Origin: Candidatus Ozemibacter sibiricus
GTDB lineage: Bacteria; Muiribacteriota; Ozemobacteria; Ozemobacterales; Ozemobacteraceae
Reading direction: 5' to 3'
Length of the DNA: 64,000 nt
Assembly (NCBI GenBank): GCA_003327425.1
Contig: QOQW01000008.1
Location: forward strand, 124,001-188,000
This document shows positions 25,514 through 33,027 of this stretch, piece after piece. Each line of letters starts with the position of its first letter. The first letter of the stretch is position 1. Below the pieces are notes generated by a model, which was given only the letters and a program-made list of their open reading frames with translations, did not search any database and was not told the DNA's origin. Both the position numbers and the translations under genes were made by a program.

Positions 25514-25698
25514 CCACCATCACGCCTGACATGACCATCGCCCAGATTCTTCAGCAGAAGCCTGACGCCGCCCAGATCCTGCGGACCTTCGGCATGCACT
25601 GCATCGGGTGCTCGATCTCGACCGGCGAAAGCCTGGCCGCCGCCGCCGAGGTGCACGGCATCGATCTGCAGCAGCTTCTGGCCGCTCTCAACAAATAG
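25510..25698 (+). CDS. DUF1858 small CxxC protein
   Basis: 62 residues from ATG 25510, overlapping the phosphotransferase by 4 bp, with AGAAAGGA upstream. DUF1858 domain across the whole length: TIAQILQQKPDAAQILRTFGMHCIGCS with C31 and C34, then SLAAAAEVHGID. The family is linked to iron-sulphur or nitric oxide related proteins (ScdA/hybrid-cluster-like) and is often a stand-alone disulphide oxidoreductase-like protein. Its coupling to a sugar transferase has no obvious reason. Confidence 0.9.
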   Translation: MTTITPDMTIAQILQQKPDAAQILRTFGMHCIGCSISTGESLAAAAEVHGIDLQQLLAALNK

Positions 25699-26035
25699 CC
25701 AGCCGCCGATTCCCTCAACCAGGTGAACCTTGGTGGCGCTCGCACGGCCCATAAGCCCGGTGGCTGGCCGGCAAGGGCGCTGACGAGACTGCCCGCCATC
25801 GCTGTCGGCTGCGAGACACGCTGCCGCAGTCCCGGCGGCCGGGCGAGGAAGAAGTCGAGCGGGGGCGTGGGGCGTCACCCGCCGAACCCGTGTTCTGGCC
25901 CCTGTGCCAGGCCGCTCATGGAAAATTCGGTACCGGCGAAGAGGTGTTTTGCCTTTGCAAGGCGCCTGTGCTAGAGTATCCCCTCAAATGTCTCCGGGAA
26001 GGCTCTGCCTGCCCTGACAAGGAAGCTCGCCTCCG
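25699..26035 (+). other. Non-coding gap before dxs
   Basis: 337 bp with no convincing reading frame. GC-rich inverted repeats but no T-run terminator. Its last 90 bases hold the dxs promoter listed separately. Confidence 0.5.
25949..25977 (+). promoter_or_regulatory. Promoter before dxs
   Basis: TTGCCT (25949-25954), a 17-base spacer and TAGAGT (25972-25977) preceded by TGC (extended -10). Located 58 bp before the dxs start. Same -10 hexamer as the ftsQ promoter. Confidence 0.5.
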
Positions 26036-27934
26036 ATGCCCATTCTCGACAAGATCCGCAGCCCGGCCGACCTGAAAGGCCTGTCCCGGCGTGAGTTGGT
26101 CGAACTCAGCCAGGAGATGCGGGAACGCATCATCCATGTGGTGTCGCGCAACGGGGGACACCTGGCCAGCAATCTCGGCATCGTCGAACTGACTCTGGCC
26201 ATCCATCGGGTCTTCGATTCCCCGCGCGATCGCATCATCTTCGACGTCGGCCATCAATGCTACGTTCACAAGATGGTCACCGGTCGCCAGGAGCAATTCC
26301 CTACCCTGCGCACGCTCGGCGGCATCTCGGGGTTCCCCAAAAGCTCAGAGAGCGAGCACGATGCCTTCGATACCGGGCACAGCTCGACGTCGATCTCGGC
26401 GGCTCTCGGCCTGGCTTTGGCCCGCGACCATTTCGCCCAGACCCACAAGATCGTCGCCGTCATCGGCGACGGGGCGATGACGGGGGGACTGGCGTTCGAG
26501 GCCCTCAACCATGCCGGGCACCGCGGCTCCGATCTGGTGGTCATCCTCAACGACAACGAGATGTCGATCTCGCCCAACGTCGGGGCGATGTCCCATTACC
26601 TGCACAAGCTGCGGCTCGAGCCGGCCTTCTTCAATCGGAAGGAATACCTCGAGTACGTGGTGAAGCAGATTCCCGGCATCGGGTCGCGCCTGTTCAATAT
26701 CCTGCTGCGGCTAGAGGGCACCCTGAAATACCTGCTCACCCCCGGGATGCTGTTCGAAGAGTTCGGGTTCAAATACCTGGGGCCGATTTCCGGCTATGAT
26801 TTCGATTTGATGGAACGGACCCTCGCCCATGCGCGAGACCGCAAGGGCCCGGTTCTCGTCCACGTGCTGACCGAGAAAGGGCGGGGGTATCGCCCCGCCA
26901 AAGAGCAGCTGCCCCTGTTCCATGGGGTCGGTCCGTTCGAGATCTCCACCGGCAAAGTCAAAAAAGAGGCCGAACCGCCCTCCTACACGGCCGTCTTCGG
27001 TCAGACCATCGTCGAGGTGGCGCAGGCCGACCCCCGGGTGGTCGCTATCACGGCCGCCATGAAGGAAGGCACCGGGCTGGATGCCTTCGCGGCCGCCTTC
27101 CCCAACCGCTTCCACGATGTGGGGATCGCCGAATCCCATGCGGTCACGCTGGCGGCCGGCATGGCCAAGGGTGGCCTGCGGCCCGTCGTGGCCATCTATT
27201 CGACCTTCCTGCAGCGGGCCTACGATCAGATCGTGCATGATGTCGCCCTGCCCAACCTGCCGGTGATGTTCTTCCTAGACCGTGCCGGTCTGGTCGGCGA
27301 AGATGGCCCGACCCATCATGGCATGTTCGATCTCAGCTATCTGCGCGCCATTCCCAACCTGGTGGTCATGGCCCCGCGCGATGAAATCGAGCTGCGGGCC
27401 ATGGTCCGGTTCGCCCATGCCCTCGAGCGGCCGGTGGCCGTGCGCTATCCGCGGGGAGCGGGCGTCGGGGTCGCCCACGATTCCCCGCTGCAGCCGCTGG
27501 TGGTCGGCCGGGGCGAGGTGCTCATGGAAGGGCAGGACCTCTCGTTGTGGGCCTGCGGGAACATGGTCCACCCGGCCTGGCAGGCGGCCCGACAGCTGGT
27601 GGCCCACGGCCTGCGGCCCCAGGTGATCAATGCCCGCTTCGTCAAGCCGTTCGACAAGGCCCTGCTCGAGCGGGTCCTGCGTCGGAACATGCCCATCGTC
27701 ACCCTGGAAGAGGGGGCGCTGGCCGGCGGGTTCGGCAGCGCTCTGCTCGAGACCGCCAGCGATCTGGGCTTCACCCCTCGGGTCCTGCGGATCGGTCTGC
27801 CTGATTCCTTCGTCCCGCAGGGCAAACCGGCCGAACTGCGGGCCATTCTGGGCCTCGATGCCGACAGCCTGGTCAGTCGTATCACCGCCTGGTTGCCTCA
27901 ACGCCAGCCGGTGCTCCGGAAGGTGGCGATCTGA
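26036..27934 (+). CDS. dxs: 1-deoxy-D-xylulose-5-phosphate synthase
   Basis: 632 residues, full length. Thiamine-diphosphate enzyme that condenses pyruvate with glyceraldehyde 3-phosphate, the first step of the MEP isoprenoid pathway. The N-terminal TPP domain has NGGHLASNLGIVELT, FDVGHQCYVHK, the GDGAMTGGLAFEALNHAG cofactor motif and LNDNEMSISPNVG. The pyrimidine domain has GTGLDAFAAAFPNRFHDVGIAESHAV and DRAGLVGEDGPTHHG, and the transketolase C domain follows. Single gene with its own promoter, convergent with glgB. Confidence 0.98.
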   Translation: MPILDKIRSPADLKGLSRRELVELSQEMRERIIHVVSRNGGHLASNLGIVELTLAIHRVFDSPRDRIIFDVGHQCYVHKMVTGRQEQFPTLRTLGGISGFPKSSESEHDAFDTGHSSTSISAALGLALARDHFAQTHKIVAVIGDGAMTGGLAFEALNHAGHRGSDLVVILNDNEMSISPNVGAMSHYLHKLRLEPAFFNRKEYLEYVVKQIPGIGSRLFNILLRLEGTLKYLLTPGMLFEEFGFKYLGPISGYDFDLMERTLAHARDRKGPVLVHVLTEKGRGYRPAKEQLPLFHGVGPFEISTGKVKKEAEPPSYTAVFGQTIVEVAQADPRVVAITAAMKEGTGLDAFAAAFPNRFHDVGIAESHAVTLAAGMAKGGLRPVVAIYSTFLQRAYDQIVHDVALPNLPVMFFLDRAGLVGEDGPTHHGMFDLSYLRAIPNLVVMAPRDEIELRAMVRFAHALERPVAVRYPRGAGVGVAHDSPLQPLVVGRGEVLMEGQDLSLWACGNMVHPAWQAARQLVAHGLRPQVINARFVKPFDKALLERVLRRNMPIVTLEEGALAGGFGSALLETASDLGFTPRVLRIGLPDSFVPQGKPAELRAILGLDADSLVSRITAWLPQRQPVLRKVAI

Positions 27935-28104
27935 AGCTCCCTGCCGATCGGCCTTGATCTGAGCTCGCCTTTCTGCCCTCTCGTCGCTTGTTGCCTTCGA
28001 GGCACGCCCGCGCTTCGCGCCAGAAGTGGTCGGTGGGCCACATCCCCCCGGCTCGCGGCGCCGGCCGGTCGTCATGAACGCTCAGAGCGGAAGCGATGCA
28101 ACAC

Positions 28105-28148
28105 GCGTGGCCAGGTTCGGCCACGCCGCAAACACCCGCCTGGGCGGG
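28105..28148. terminator. Two hairpins between convergent dxs and glgB
   Basis: GCGTGGCC (28105-28112) and GGCCACGC (28119-28126) form a perfect 8-bp stem. CCCGCC (28135-28140) and GGCGGG (28143-28148) form a second. On the minus strand the second is followed by TGTTTG. Long T runs are absent, so bidirectional termination is likely but unproven. Confidence 0.4.
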
Positions 28149-28214
28149 CGGGCTCGGGGCCGCGGCCTGGCCGTTTCGACCCCCGCCGCGGCGAACCGTG
28201 GCGGCCTTCTCAGG

Positions 28215-30431
28215 TCAAGGCTTGAAGCCGACCAGAGCCAGCGGAGGAAGGTTGATCCGGATGGAGCAGGGCCGGTTCTGCCAGGGCGTGTCTTCCGACC
28301 AGACGCCGCCCGCATTGCCCATGTTCGAGCCGAAGTACAGCTCCGAGTCGGAGTTGAGGATCTCTCGGTAGAAGCCGTGCCGCGGCACACCCATGCGGTA
28401 GCCTTCGCGGGGGACCGGGGTGAAGTTGCCGACGAACACCGTGATGTCGTCCAGATGGTCGCCCCGGCGCAGCCAGCTGACGATGCTGGCATCGGCATCG
28501 CTGAAGTCGATCCATTCGAAGCCTTCAGGTTCATGATCGCGCTGATGCAGCGATCCTTCGGTGCGATAGAGCCAGTTCAGATGCGCCATCAAGCGCTGCA
28601 GCCCCTGATGGGACTGGAACCCGAGCAGATGCCAGTCGAGGCTCTGATTGCAGTTCCACTCGTTCCACTGGCCGAAATCGCTGCCCATGAAGATCAGCTT
28701 CTTGCCGGGCATCGTCCACATGAAGGAATACAGGAGCCGCAGGTTGGCGAACTTCTGCCAGAAGTCGCCGGGCATCTTGTTGATCATCGAGCCCTTGCCG
28801 TGGACGACCTCATCATGGGACAGCACTGAGATGAAATTCTCGTGGAAGGCGTAGATCAGCGGGAAGGTCAGGTTGTTGTGGTGGTATTTCCGGTGGATGG
28901 GATCTTTCTGGAAATACTCGAGGGTGTCGTGCATCCAGCCCATGTTCCATTTGAAACCGAACCCCAGTCCGCCCATGTAGCAGGGCTTGCTGACGCCGGG
29001 GAAGGCGGTCGATTCCTCGGCGATCATCAGGGTGCCAGGGAACTTCTCGTGGGTGATGCTGTTGAGGTATTTGAGGAATTCGATGGCTTCGAGGTTCTCG
29101 CGTCCGCCGTAACGGTTGGGGATCCATTCCCCGTCGCGGCGCGAGTAGTCGAGGTAGAGCATCGACGCCACGGCATCGACCCGCAGGCCGTCGATGTGAT
29201 ATTTGTCGAGCCAGAACAGGGCGCTGCTGATCAGGAAATTCTTCACCTCGTTGCGACCGAAGTTGAAGATGTACGTCGACCAGTCTTTGTGCTCGCCCAG
29301 GCGTGGATCGGCGTGCTCGTAGAGAGCGGTGCCGTCGAACCGGGCCAGGCCGTGGGCGTCCTTGGGGAAATGCGCCGGTACCCAGTCGAGAATGACCCCG
29401 ATGCCGTTTTGATGCATGTGATCGACGAAGAACATGAAATCTTTGGGATTGCCGAACCGGCTGGTCGGGGCGAAGAACCCGGTCACCTGATAGCCCCACG
29501 AGATGTCGAGCGGATGCTCGGTGATGGGGAGCAGCTCGACGTGGGTATAACCGCATGATTTGACGTATTCGGCCAGTTTGGGAGCGAGCTCGCGATAGGT
29601 GAGGAACCGATTGCCTTCTTCCCAGACCCGCATCCAGGATCCCAGGTGGCATTCATAGATGGAGATCGGCTCTTTGCGCCAGGTGCGGCGCCCGCGATTC
29701 TGCACCCAGTCCTGGTCATGCCACTCGTACCCATCGATGTCGAAGATGCGGCTGGCCGTCTTGGGCCGGACTTCGGCATAGAACGCGTAAGGGTCGCACT
29801 TCTCGACCAGGGCTCCGTTCTGCAGTTTGATCTCGAATTTGTAGTTCTGACCCGTCTGCAGCCCCGGGACGAAGATCTCCCAGATGCCCGAACTGCCCAG
29901 AGAGCGCATCACATGCCGCCGGCCGTCCCAGTGATTGAAATCGCCGATGACGCTGACCCGCTTGGCGTTGGGGGCCCAGACCGAAAACGCGATGCCGCCG
30001 ATGGACAGGTCGTAGTAGCGTACGACCCGGAGATGGGCCCCTAATTTCTCATAGATCTGGTGATGGTTGCCCTCATTGAAGAGGTAGGTATCCATCTCGC
30101 CGAGGGTGGGCAGAAAAGAGTAGGAATCGAAGAATTCGGTCGTCGCTCCGTTGCTGTACTCGGCCCCCAGCCGGTAGGGGAAGGGCTCGCTCCGCTCTTC
30201 GATGATGCCCTCGAAGAACCCGGCGGGGTGGAGCCGTTTCATGGGGAACCGCTGGCCGGTGCGGATGTCGACCACCTGGGCGCAGCCAGCATCCGGCAGG
30301 AAGGCTCGCACGACCAGCCCGGGGCGCCCTTTCGCCAGCTCCACCTGGTGCATTCCGAGGATCTGGAACGGATCATAATGGTCGGTTCGAATGATGGCCT
30401 CGATGGCGCCGTCGTCGATCAGCCTGGACAT
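28215..30431 (-). CDS. glgB: 1,4-alpha-glucan branching enzyme GlgB
   Basis: 738 residues from an ATG at 30431 with GGAGG (30438-30442) six bases upstream; a longer frame to 30590 lacks such a site and its start would precede the promoter. Order of domains: N-terminal CBM48 modules ([37 protein letters not shown] is one contiguous recognisable region), GH13 barrel with [11 protein letters not shown], the nucleophile motif [11 protein letters not shown], the acid/base region MIAEEST and [12 protein letters not shown], then a C-terminal beta domain. It forms alpha-1,6 branches in glycogen. No other glycogen genes are in the window. Confidence 0.97.
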   Translation of the reverse strand: MSRLIDDGAIEAIIRTDHYDPFQILGMHQVELAKGRPGLVVRAFLPDAGCAQVVDIRTGQRFPMKRLHPAGFFEGIIEERSEPFPYRLGAEYSNGATTEFFDSYSFLPTLGEMDTYLFNEGNHHQIYEKLGAHLRVVRYYDLSIGGIAFSVWAPNAKRVSVIGDFNHWDGRRHVMRSLGSSGIWEIFVPGLQTGQNYKFEIKLQNGALVEKCDPYAFYAEVRPKTASRIFDIDGYEWHDQDWVQNRGRRTWRKEPISIYECHLGSWMRVWEEGNRFLTYRELAPKLAEYVKSCGYTHVELLPITEHPLDISWGYQVTGFFAPTSRFGNPKDFMFFVDHMHQNGIGVILDWVPAHFPKDAHGLARFDGTALYEHADPRLGEHKDWSTYIFNFGRNEVKNFLISSALFWLDKYHIDGLRVDAVASMLYLDYSRRDGEWIPNRYGGRENLEAIEFLKYLNSITHEKFPGTLMIAEESTAFPGVSKPCYMGGLGFGFKWNMGWMHDTLEYFQKDPIHRKYHHNNLTFPLIYAFHENFISVLSHDEVVHGKGSMINKMPGDFWQKFANLRLLYSFMWTMPGKKLIFMGSDFGQWNEWNCNQSLDWHLLGFQSHQGLQRLMAHLNWLYRTEGSLHQRDHEPEGFEWIDFSDADASIVSWLRRGDHLDDITVFVGNFTPVPREGYRMGVPRHGFYREILNSDSELYFGSNMGNAGGVWSEDTPWQNRPCSIRINLPPLALVGFKP

Positions 30432-30463
30432 GCGCAACCTCCATGGAATGGAAATTTGCCGAC

Positions 30464-30472
30464 AATATAGCA
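30464..30472 (-). promoter_or_regulatory. Extended -10 (TGCTATATT) for glgB
   Basis: On the minus strand, TGC directly followed by TATATT, 33 bases upstream of the glgB ATG. No clear -35 at the standard distance. Confidence 0.4.
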
Positions 30473-30794
30473 CATCTCGGCTCGCTCCTTGCCACAAAAC
30501 ATTGCAAGACAGGAGCAGGCCGAATCTGAGACCATCGTGGTTCGCAAGAACCCTTTGGTTCGACCATCGACGTCGCGGTCGACCAGACAACCGAGGTTGC
30601 GCCTTCGGTGGGAGAGAGGTTCCGGGGGCCTATGGCCCCTGGTGGCATTGCCATGGACAAAGCTTCCGTCGCTCCAAGCCTCCTTCCTGGGTTCGCCATG
30701 GCCCACGGGCATCGGCGCATCTGAGACTCGGACCGGAAGGGAGCAGGCGGGGCCGACCGGTTCTCCGTCATGGCAAGACGTTCTGGCAAAGGAA

Positions 30795-30819
30795 ACAGGC
30801 ACCCGCTCGGGGTGCCTGT
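30795..30819 (-). terminator. Rho-independent terminator after trxA
   Basis: A perfect 10-bp stem (ACAGGCACCC with GGGTGCCTGT, 5-base loop) followed on the minus strand by TTTCCTTTG. It lies 95 bases past the trxA stop. Confidence 0.75.
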
Positions 30820-30913
30820 CGATCGCCAGAAACCGATGGTGACGCATCGGTCTGGCCGCCCGCGGGCCGGGCCGGCCGGCCCTGGGGTAAGGGAGAGCGA
30901 TCAGGAAGGGAGG

Positions 30914-31234
30914 TCAGAGCAGGTACTGTTTGATCTGTGTCTCGAGATCGGCTTCGGTCGTGGCGCCGAGGTGGGTGTGTACCACTTTGCCGCCCTTGAT
31001 GAACAGCAGGCTGGGAATCGACATGATGTTGTACTGTCCAGCCAGGTTCTGATTCTCGTCGACATTGACCTTGGCGATCAACACCTTGCCTTCGTATTTC
31101 TTCGCCAGATTGTCCACGATCGGACCCATGATGCGGCAGGGGCCGCACCAGGGCGCCCAGAAATCGACCAGGGCGGGACCGGGGTTCTGCAGAACCTCGC
31201 TTTTGAAGGTGGTCTCGTTCAGTTCTTTGGCCAT
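30914..31234 (-). CDS. trxA: Thioredoxin
   Basis: 106 residues, typical of TrxA. The active site WCGPC (C30, C33) follows VDFWAP, and the cis-proline loop reads SIPSLLFI. General disulphide reductant, here the last gene of a three-gene minus-strand operon with two tiny membrane proteins, behind a sigma-54 type promoter. GGAGGAAC lies just upstream of the ATG. The 52-bp gap to the DUF6132-type gene suggests co-transcription. Confidence 0.97.
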   Translation of the reverse strand: MAKELNETTFKSEVLQNPGPALVDFWAPWCGPCRIMGPIVDNLAKKYEGKVLIAKVNVDENQNLAGQYNIMSIPSLLFIKGGKVVHTHLGATTEADLETQIKQYLL

Positions 31235-31286
31235 GGGTGTTCCTCCAGAATGGTATGGAATCCGGACCAGGGTCCAGGATACATGC

Positions 31287-31463
31287 TCATCGCCCGGCTG
31301 ACAAGGCCAGACCGACGAGCAAGCCGTACAAGGTACTGGTGTAGGGGTTGGCGGTGATCGGGCAGGCCCCAGTGGAGCAGCCGATGAACTTGTAGTAGAG
31401 GAAGCCGAGCAGGGCGCCAGCCAACGCAGGGAGAGCTTTGGCCACCAGGACGCTGGTACTCAT
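31287..31463 (-). CDS. Small membrane protein, DUF6132-like
   Basis: 58 residues from ATG 31463; AAGGAGG (31474-31480) lies ten bases upstream. Two hydrophobic helices flank the motif YYKFIGCSTGACPITANPY, with two cysteines close to the membrane surface. This motif is known from small proteins encoded near thioredoxin, rhodanese and YgaP-type genes. The function is unknown; a role in thiol or sulphane-sulphur handling is inferred from its neighbours. Overlaps the gene before it only through the ribosome site. Confidence 0.75.
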   Translation of the reverse strand: MSTSVLVAKALPALAGALLGFLYYKFIGCSTGACPITANPYTSTLYGLLVGLALSAGR

Positions 31464-31468
31464 GGTGA

Positions 31469-31690
31469 TCAGGCCTCCTTGCGGGCAGGAGCTTCGGCGC
31501 AGCAGGATTCGAACCCCGCAAGGCGCAGGATGTCCTCCAGCAGGCACCACCGGGTCAGAGCGGATTGGAACAGATTCAACCCCACAAAGATGGTCAGCAG
31601 GGCCCACGCGGGGTGGTGGAACTGCGACAGGATCACGCTGGCGGTAACCATGGTGCCGGCGACCAGCCGGACGATCTGTTCAGTTTTCAT
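31469..31690 (-). CDS. Small membrane protein, YgaP-like transmembrane domain (DUF2892)
   Basis: 73 residues from ATG 31690, which has AAGGAGG five bases upstream; the in-frame ATG at 31717 would sit at the predicted transcription start and is rejected. The sequence matches the C-terminal two-helix domain of the rhodanese YgaP: EQIVRLVAGTMVTAS, FVGLNLFQSALTRWCLLEDILRLAG. It ends in a Cys pair (ESCCAE). Such stand-alone domains occur in sulphur-handling operons. First gene of the sigma-54-driven unit. Confidence 0.85.
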   Translation of the reverse strand: MKTEQIVRLVAGTMVTASVILSQFHHPAWALLTIFVGLNLFQSALTRWCLLEDILRLAGFESCCAEAPARKEA

Positions 31691-31723
31691 AAGGACCTCC
31701 TTGGTGATTTCCGCCAACTTATG

Positions 31724-31739
31724 CGCAACTTACGTGCCA
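31724..31739 (-). promoter_or_regulatory. Sigma-54 (RpoN) promoter
   Basis: Minus strand reads TGGCACGTAAGTTGCG: the -24 element TGGCACG, correct spacing and the -12 element TTGC, a near-perfect match to the RpoN consensus TGGCACG-N4-TTGCW. The GC of the -12 box lies 35 bases from the ATG at 31690, so transcription would begin about 23 bases before it. The activator is unknown. Confidence 0.8.
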
Positions 31740-32070
31740 AATGGCGAGTGGATCGGTCGAGCGGCGTTGCGGCGCGATGTCGCGTGCCCGCTCGGGACTT
31801 CAAGGGTGCATGGCCATTGAGTCGCCTGCGGAACATGTCCGAGAGAGGATGACGGTCCAATACCAGGCCCCGCGCGTGTGCCAGCTTGAGGGAATGTTCT
31901 CAGGGGAAAAGCTCTCGTACAGTGGGCCCCTGGAGGGTTCTAGCGTGTCCCACAGGATTTGAAGGGTGAGCCGAGATTCTTCCTGTTCAACCAAGAACTG
32001 GGTACATGAGCCCCGTTGCCTATGCGTTGGCATGCAAAATTTGCCAGACGCGGCTAGGACATAGCGCACA
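31740..32070 (-). other. Upstream region of the sigma-54 operon
   Basis: 331 bp without a gene. It holds an inverted repeat CAGGGG/CCCCTG (31901-31932) and the palindrome GCAAAATTTGC (32034-32044). An enhancer-binding-protein site would be expected in this region, but I cannot name one. Confidence 0.4.
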
Positions 32071-32676
32071 CTATAGGAAAGGATGGAGAGCCGGAATCAG
32101 CGAGGTGTGAGGGGGCAACCAGGTCTGAACCAAGAGGGGATCTTCTTCCGGGGATTCTGAGCCAATGCAGCGAAAGACCAGTCGTTGCCCGGTGGGGGCT
32201 TGCCGAAGCCAGCCTTCCCAATCCTGGGGCAGGCTGGCCTTCGACCACGGAGTCTGGCCCCGAAACAGCCACCAGAGAGTGTGATGGTCGACGTCGAGCA
32301 AGATCATCGCCGAAAGTGCGTCGCCTGGCTGGAGGTGTCGGCGGTCGGTTCGGGGCCGAGCCTTCAGAATGAGGATTCCCTGCCAACCAGCGGGGGGATC
32401 GTCCATGTCTGAAAGATGAATATACCAGGCGCATTCGTCGGGATCGTAGATGATGCCTGGCTGATCAGCCTCATCTGATCGGGAAATGGCGGCCATCACC
32501 CGATTCAGAAGGGAGAGCCATTCCATGGCCATGAAGGGCCCCGGAGATGTGCAGGGGGGCGTCCCTGGGGGCAGGGGAGGAGCACCACCACCCGGCCCGC
32601 ACGTGACTCCGAGCAGCGTTCCCCAAAGAACCATGACGACGGTGCGCATCACCCAGCGAGATGGAAAAAATTGCAT
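32071..32676 (-). CDS. Hypothetical exported protein
   Basis: 201 residues, not recognised. A short basic start and hydrophobic stretch (VVMVLWGTLLGVTCG) suggest a signal peptide; a Cys follows but the residues before it do not form a good lipobox. A Pro/Gly-rich segment precedes a compact domain with WYIHLSDMDDPPAGWQGILIL and LSAMILLDVDHHTLWWLFRG. GGAGG lies four bases upstream of the ATG. Isolated between two intergenic regions. Codon use looks like that of its neighbours. Confidence 0.55.
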   Translation of the reverse strand: MQFFPSRWVMRTVVMVLWGTLLGVTCGPGGGAPPLPPGTPPCTSPGPFMAMEWLSLLNRVMAAISRSDEADQPGIIYDPDECAWYIHLSDMDDPPAGWQGILILKARPRTDRRHLQPGDALSAMILLDVDHHTLWWLFRGQTPWSKASLPQDWEGWLRQAPTGQRLVFRCIGSESPEEDPLLVQTWLPPHTSLIPALHPFL

Positions 32677-33019
32677 ATACCCTCCGATGGCGTTGATCTA
32701 CCAGGAGTCACGCCGGGACGGGGGGCGGGGAAACAAAAAAATGGCCACCGGTGTAGGACCATTGGCCGGTTGAGTAGCGTCGGGAGGGGACGGGGGCGAT
32801 GGTGTCAGGCGACGCTTGGCGGGAACCCCAGGGGCCTCCAGACCACCATTTCGCGGCGGTGCGGAACCCGAACAGATGGTCCGCCTATGTCTCTCTCGCC
32901 AGGGGGAGAAGCCAGCGGATCAAAGGATGGGCCGGCGAAGCTCGCTTTCTTGGTTCCGGGAAGGCTCAGAGCAGCAGCAACGATCGTGAGCCATCACCTG
33001 GCCCTGAGCACCAACCCTC
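32677..33019 (-). other. Non-coding gap after the anti-sigma gene
   Basis: 343 bp with no gene I can support. It contains a T-run hairpin (32735-32763) and the downstream arm of a hairpin that spans the anti-sigma stop codon. Confidence 0.5.
32735..32763 (-). terminator. Rho-independent terminator for the sigma/anti-sigma operon
   Basis: On the minus strand AATGGTC pairs (one G-T) with GGCCATT, followed directly by seven Ts. It lies about 255 bases past the anti-sigma stop. Confidence 0.65.
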
Positions 33020-33027
33020 TCAGGGCC
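33000..33027 (-). other. Hairpin overlapping the anti-sigma stop codon
   Basis: Perfect 9-bp arms GGCCCTGAG (33000-33008) and CTCAGGGCC (33019-33027) with a 10-base loop. No T run follows. It may stabilise the 3' end or attenuate transcription. Confidence 0.4.

Larger units (their letters stand above)
30432..30913 (-). other. Non-coding gap between trxA and glgB
   Basis: 482 bp. It contains the trxA terminator (30795-30819) and the glgB -10 element. The remaining frames in this stretch have no homology I recognise and no ribosome sites. I see no gene. Confidence 0.5.

Noticed and set aside
32029-32044. Second sigma-54-like site (TGGCAT ... TTGC)
   Set aside because: The spacing between the -24 and -12 elements is two bases too long, and the palindrome GCAAAATTTGC explains the similarity.
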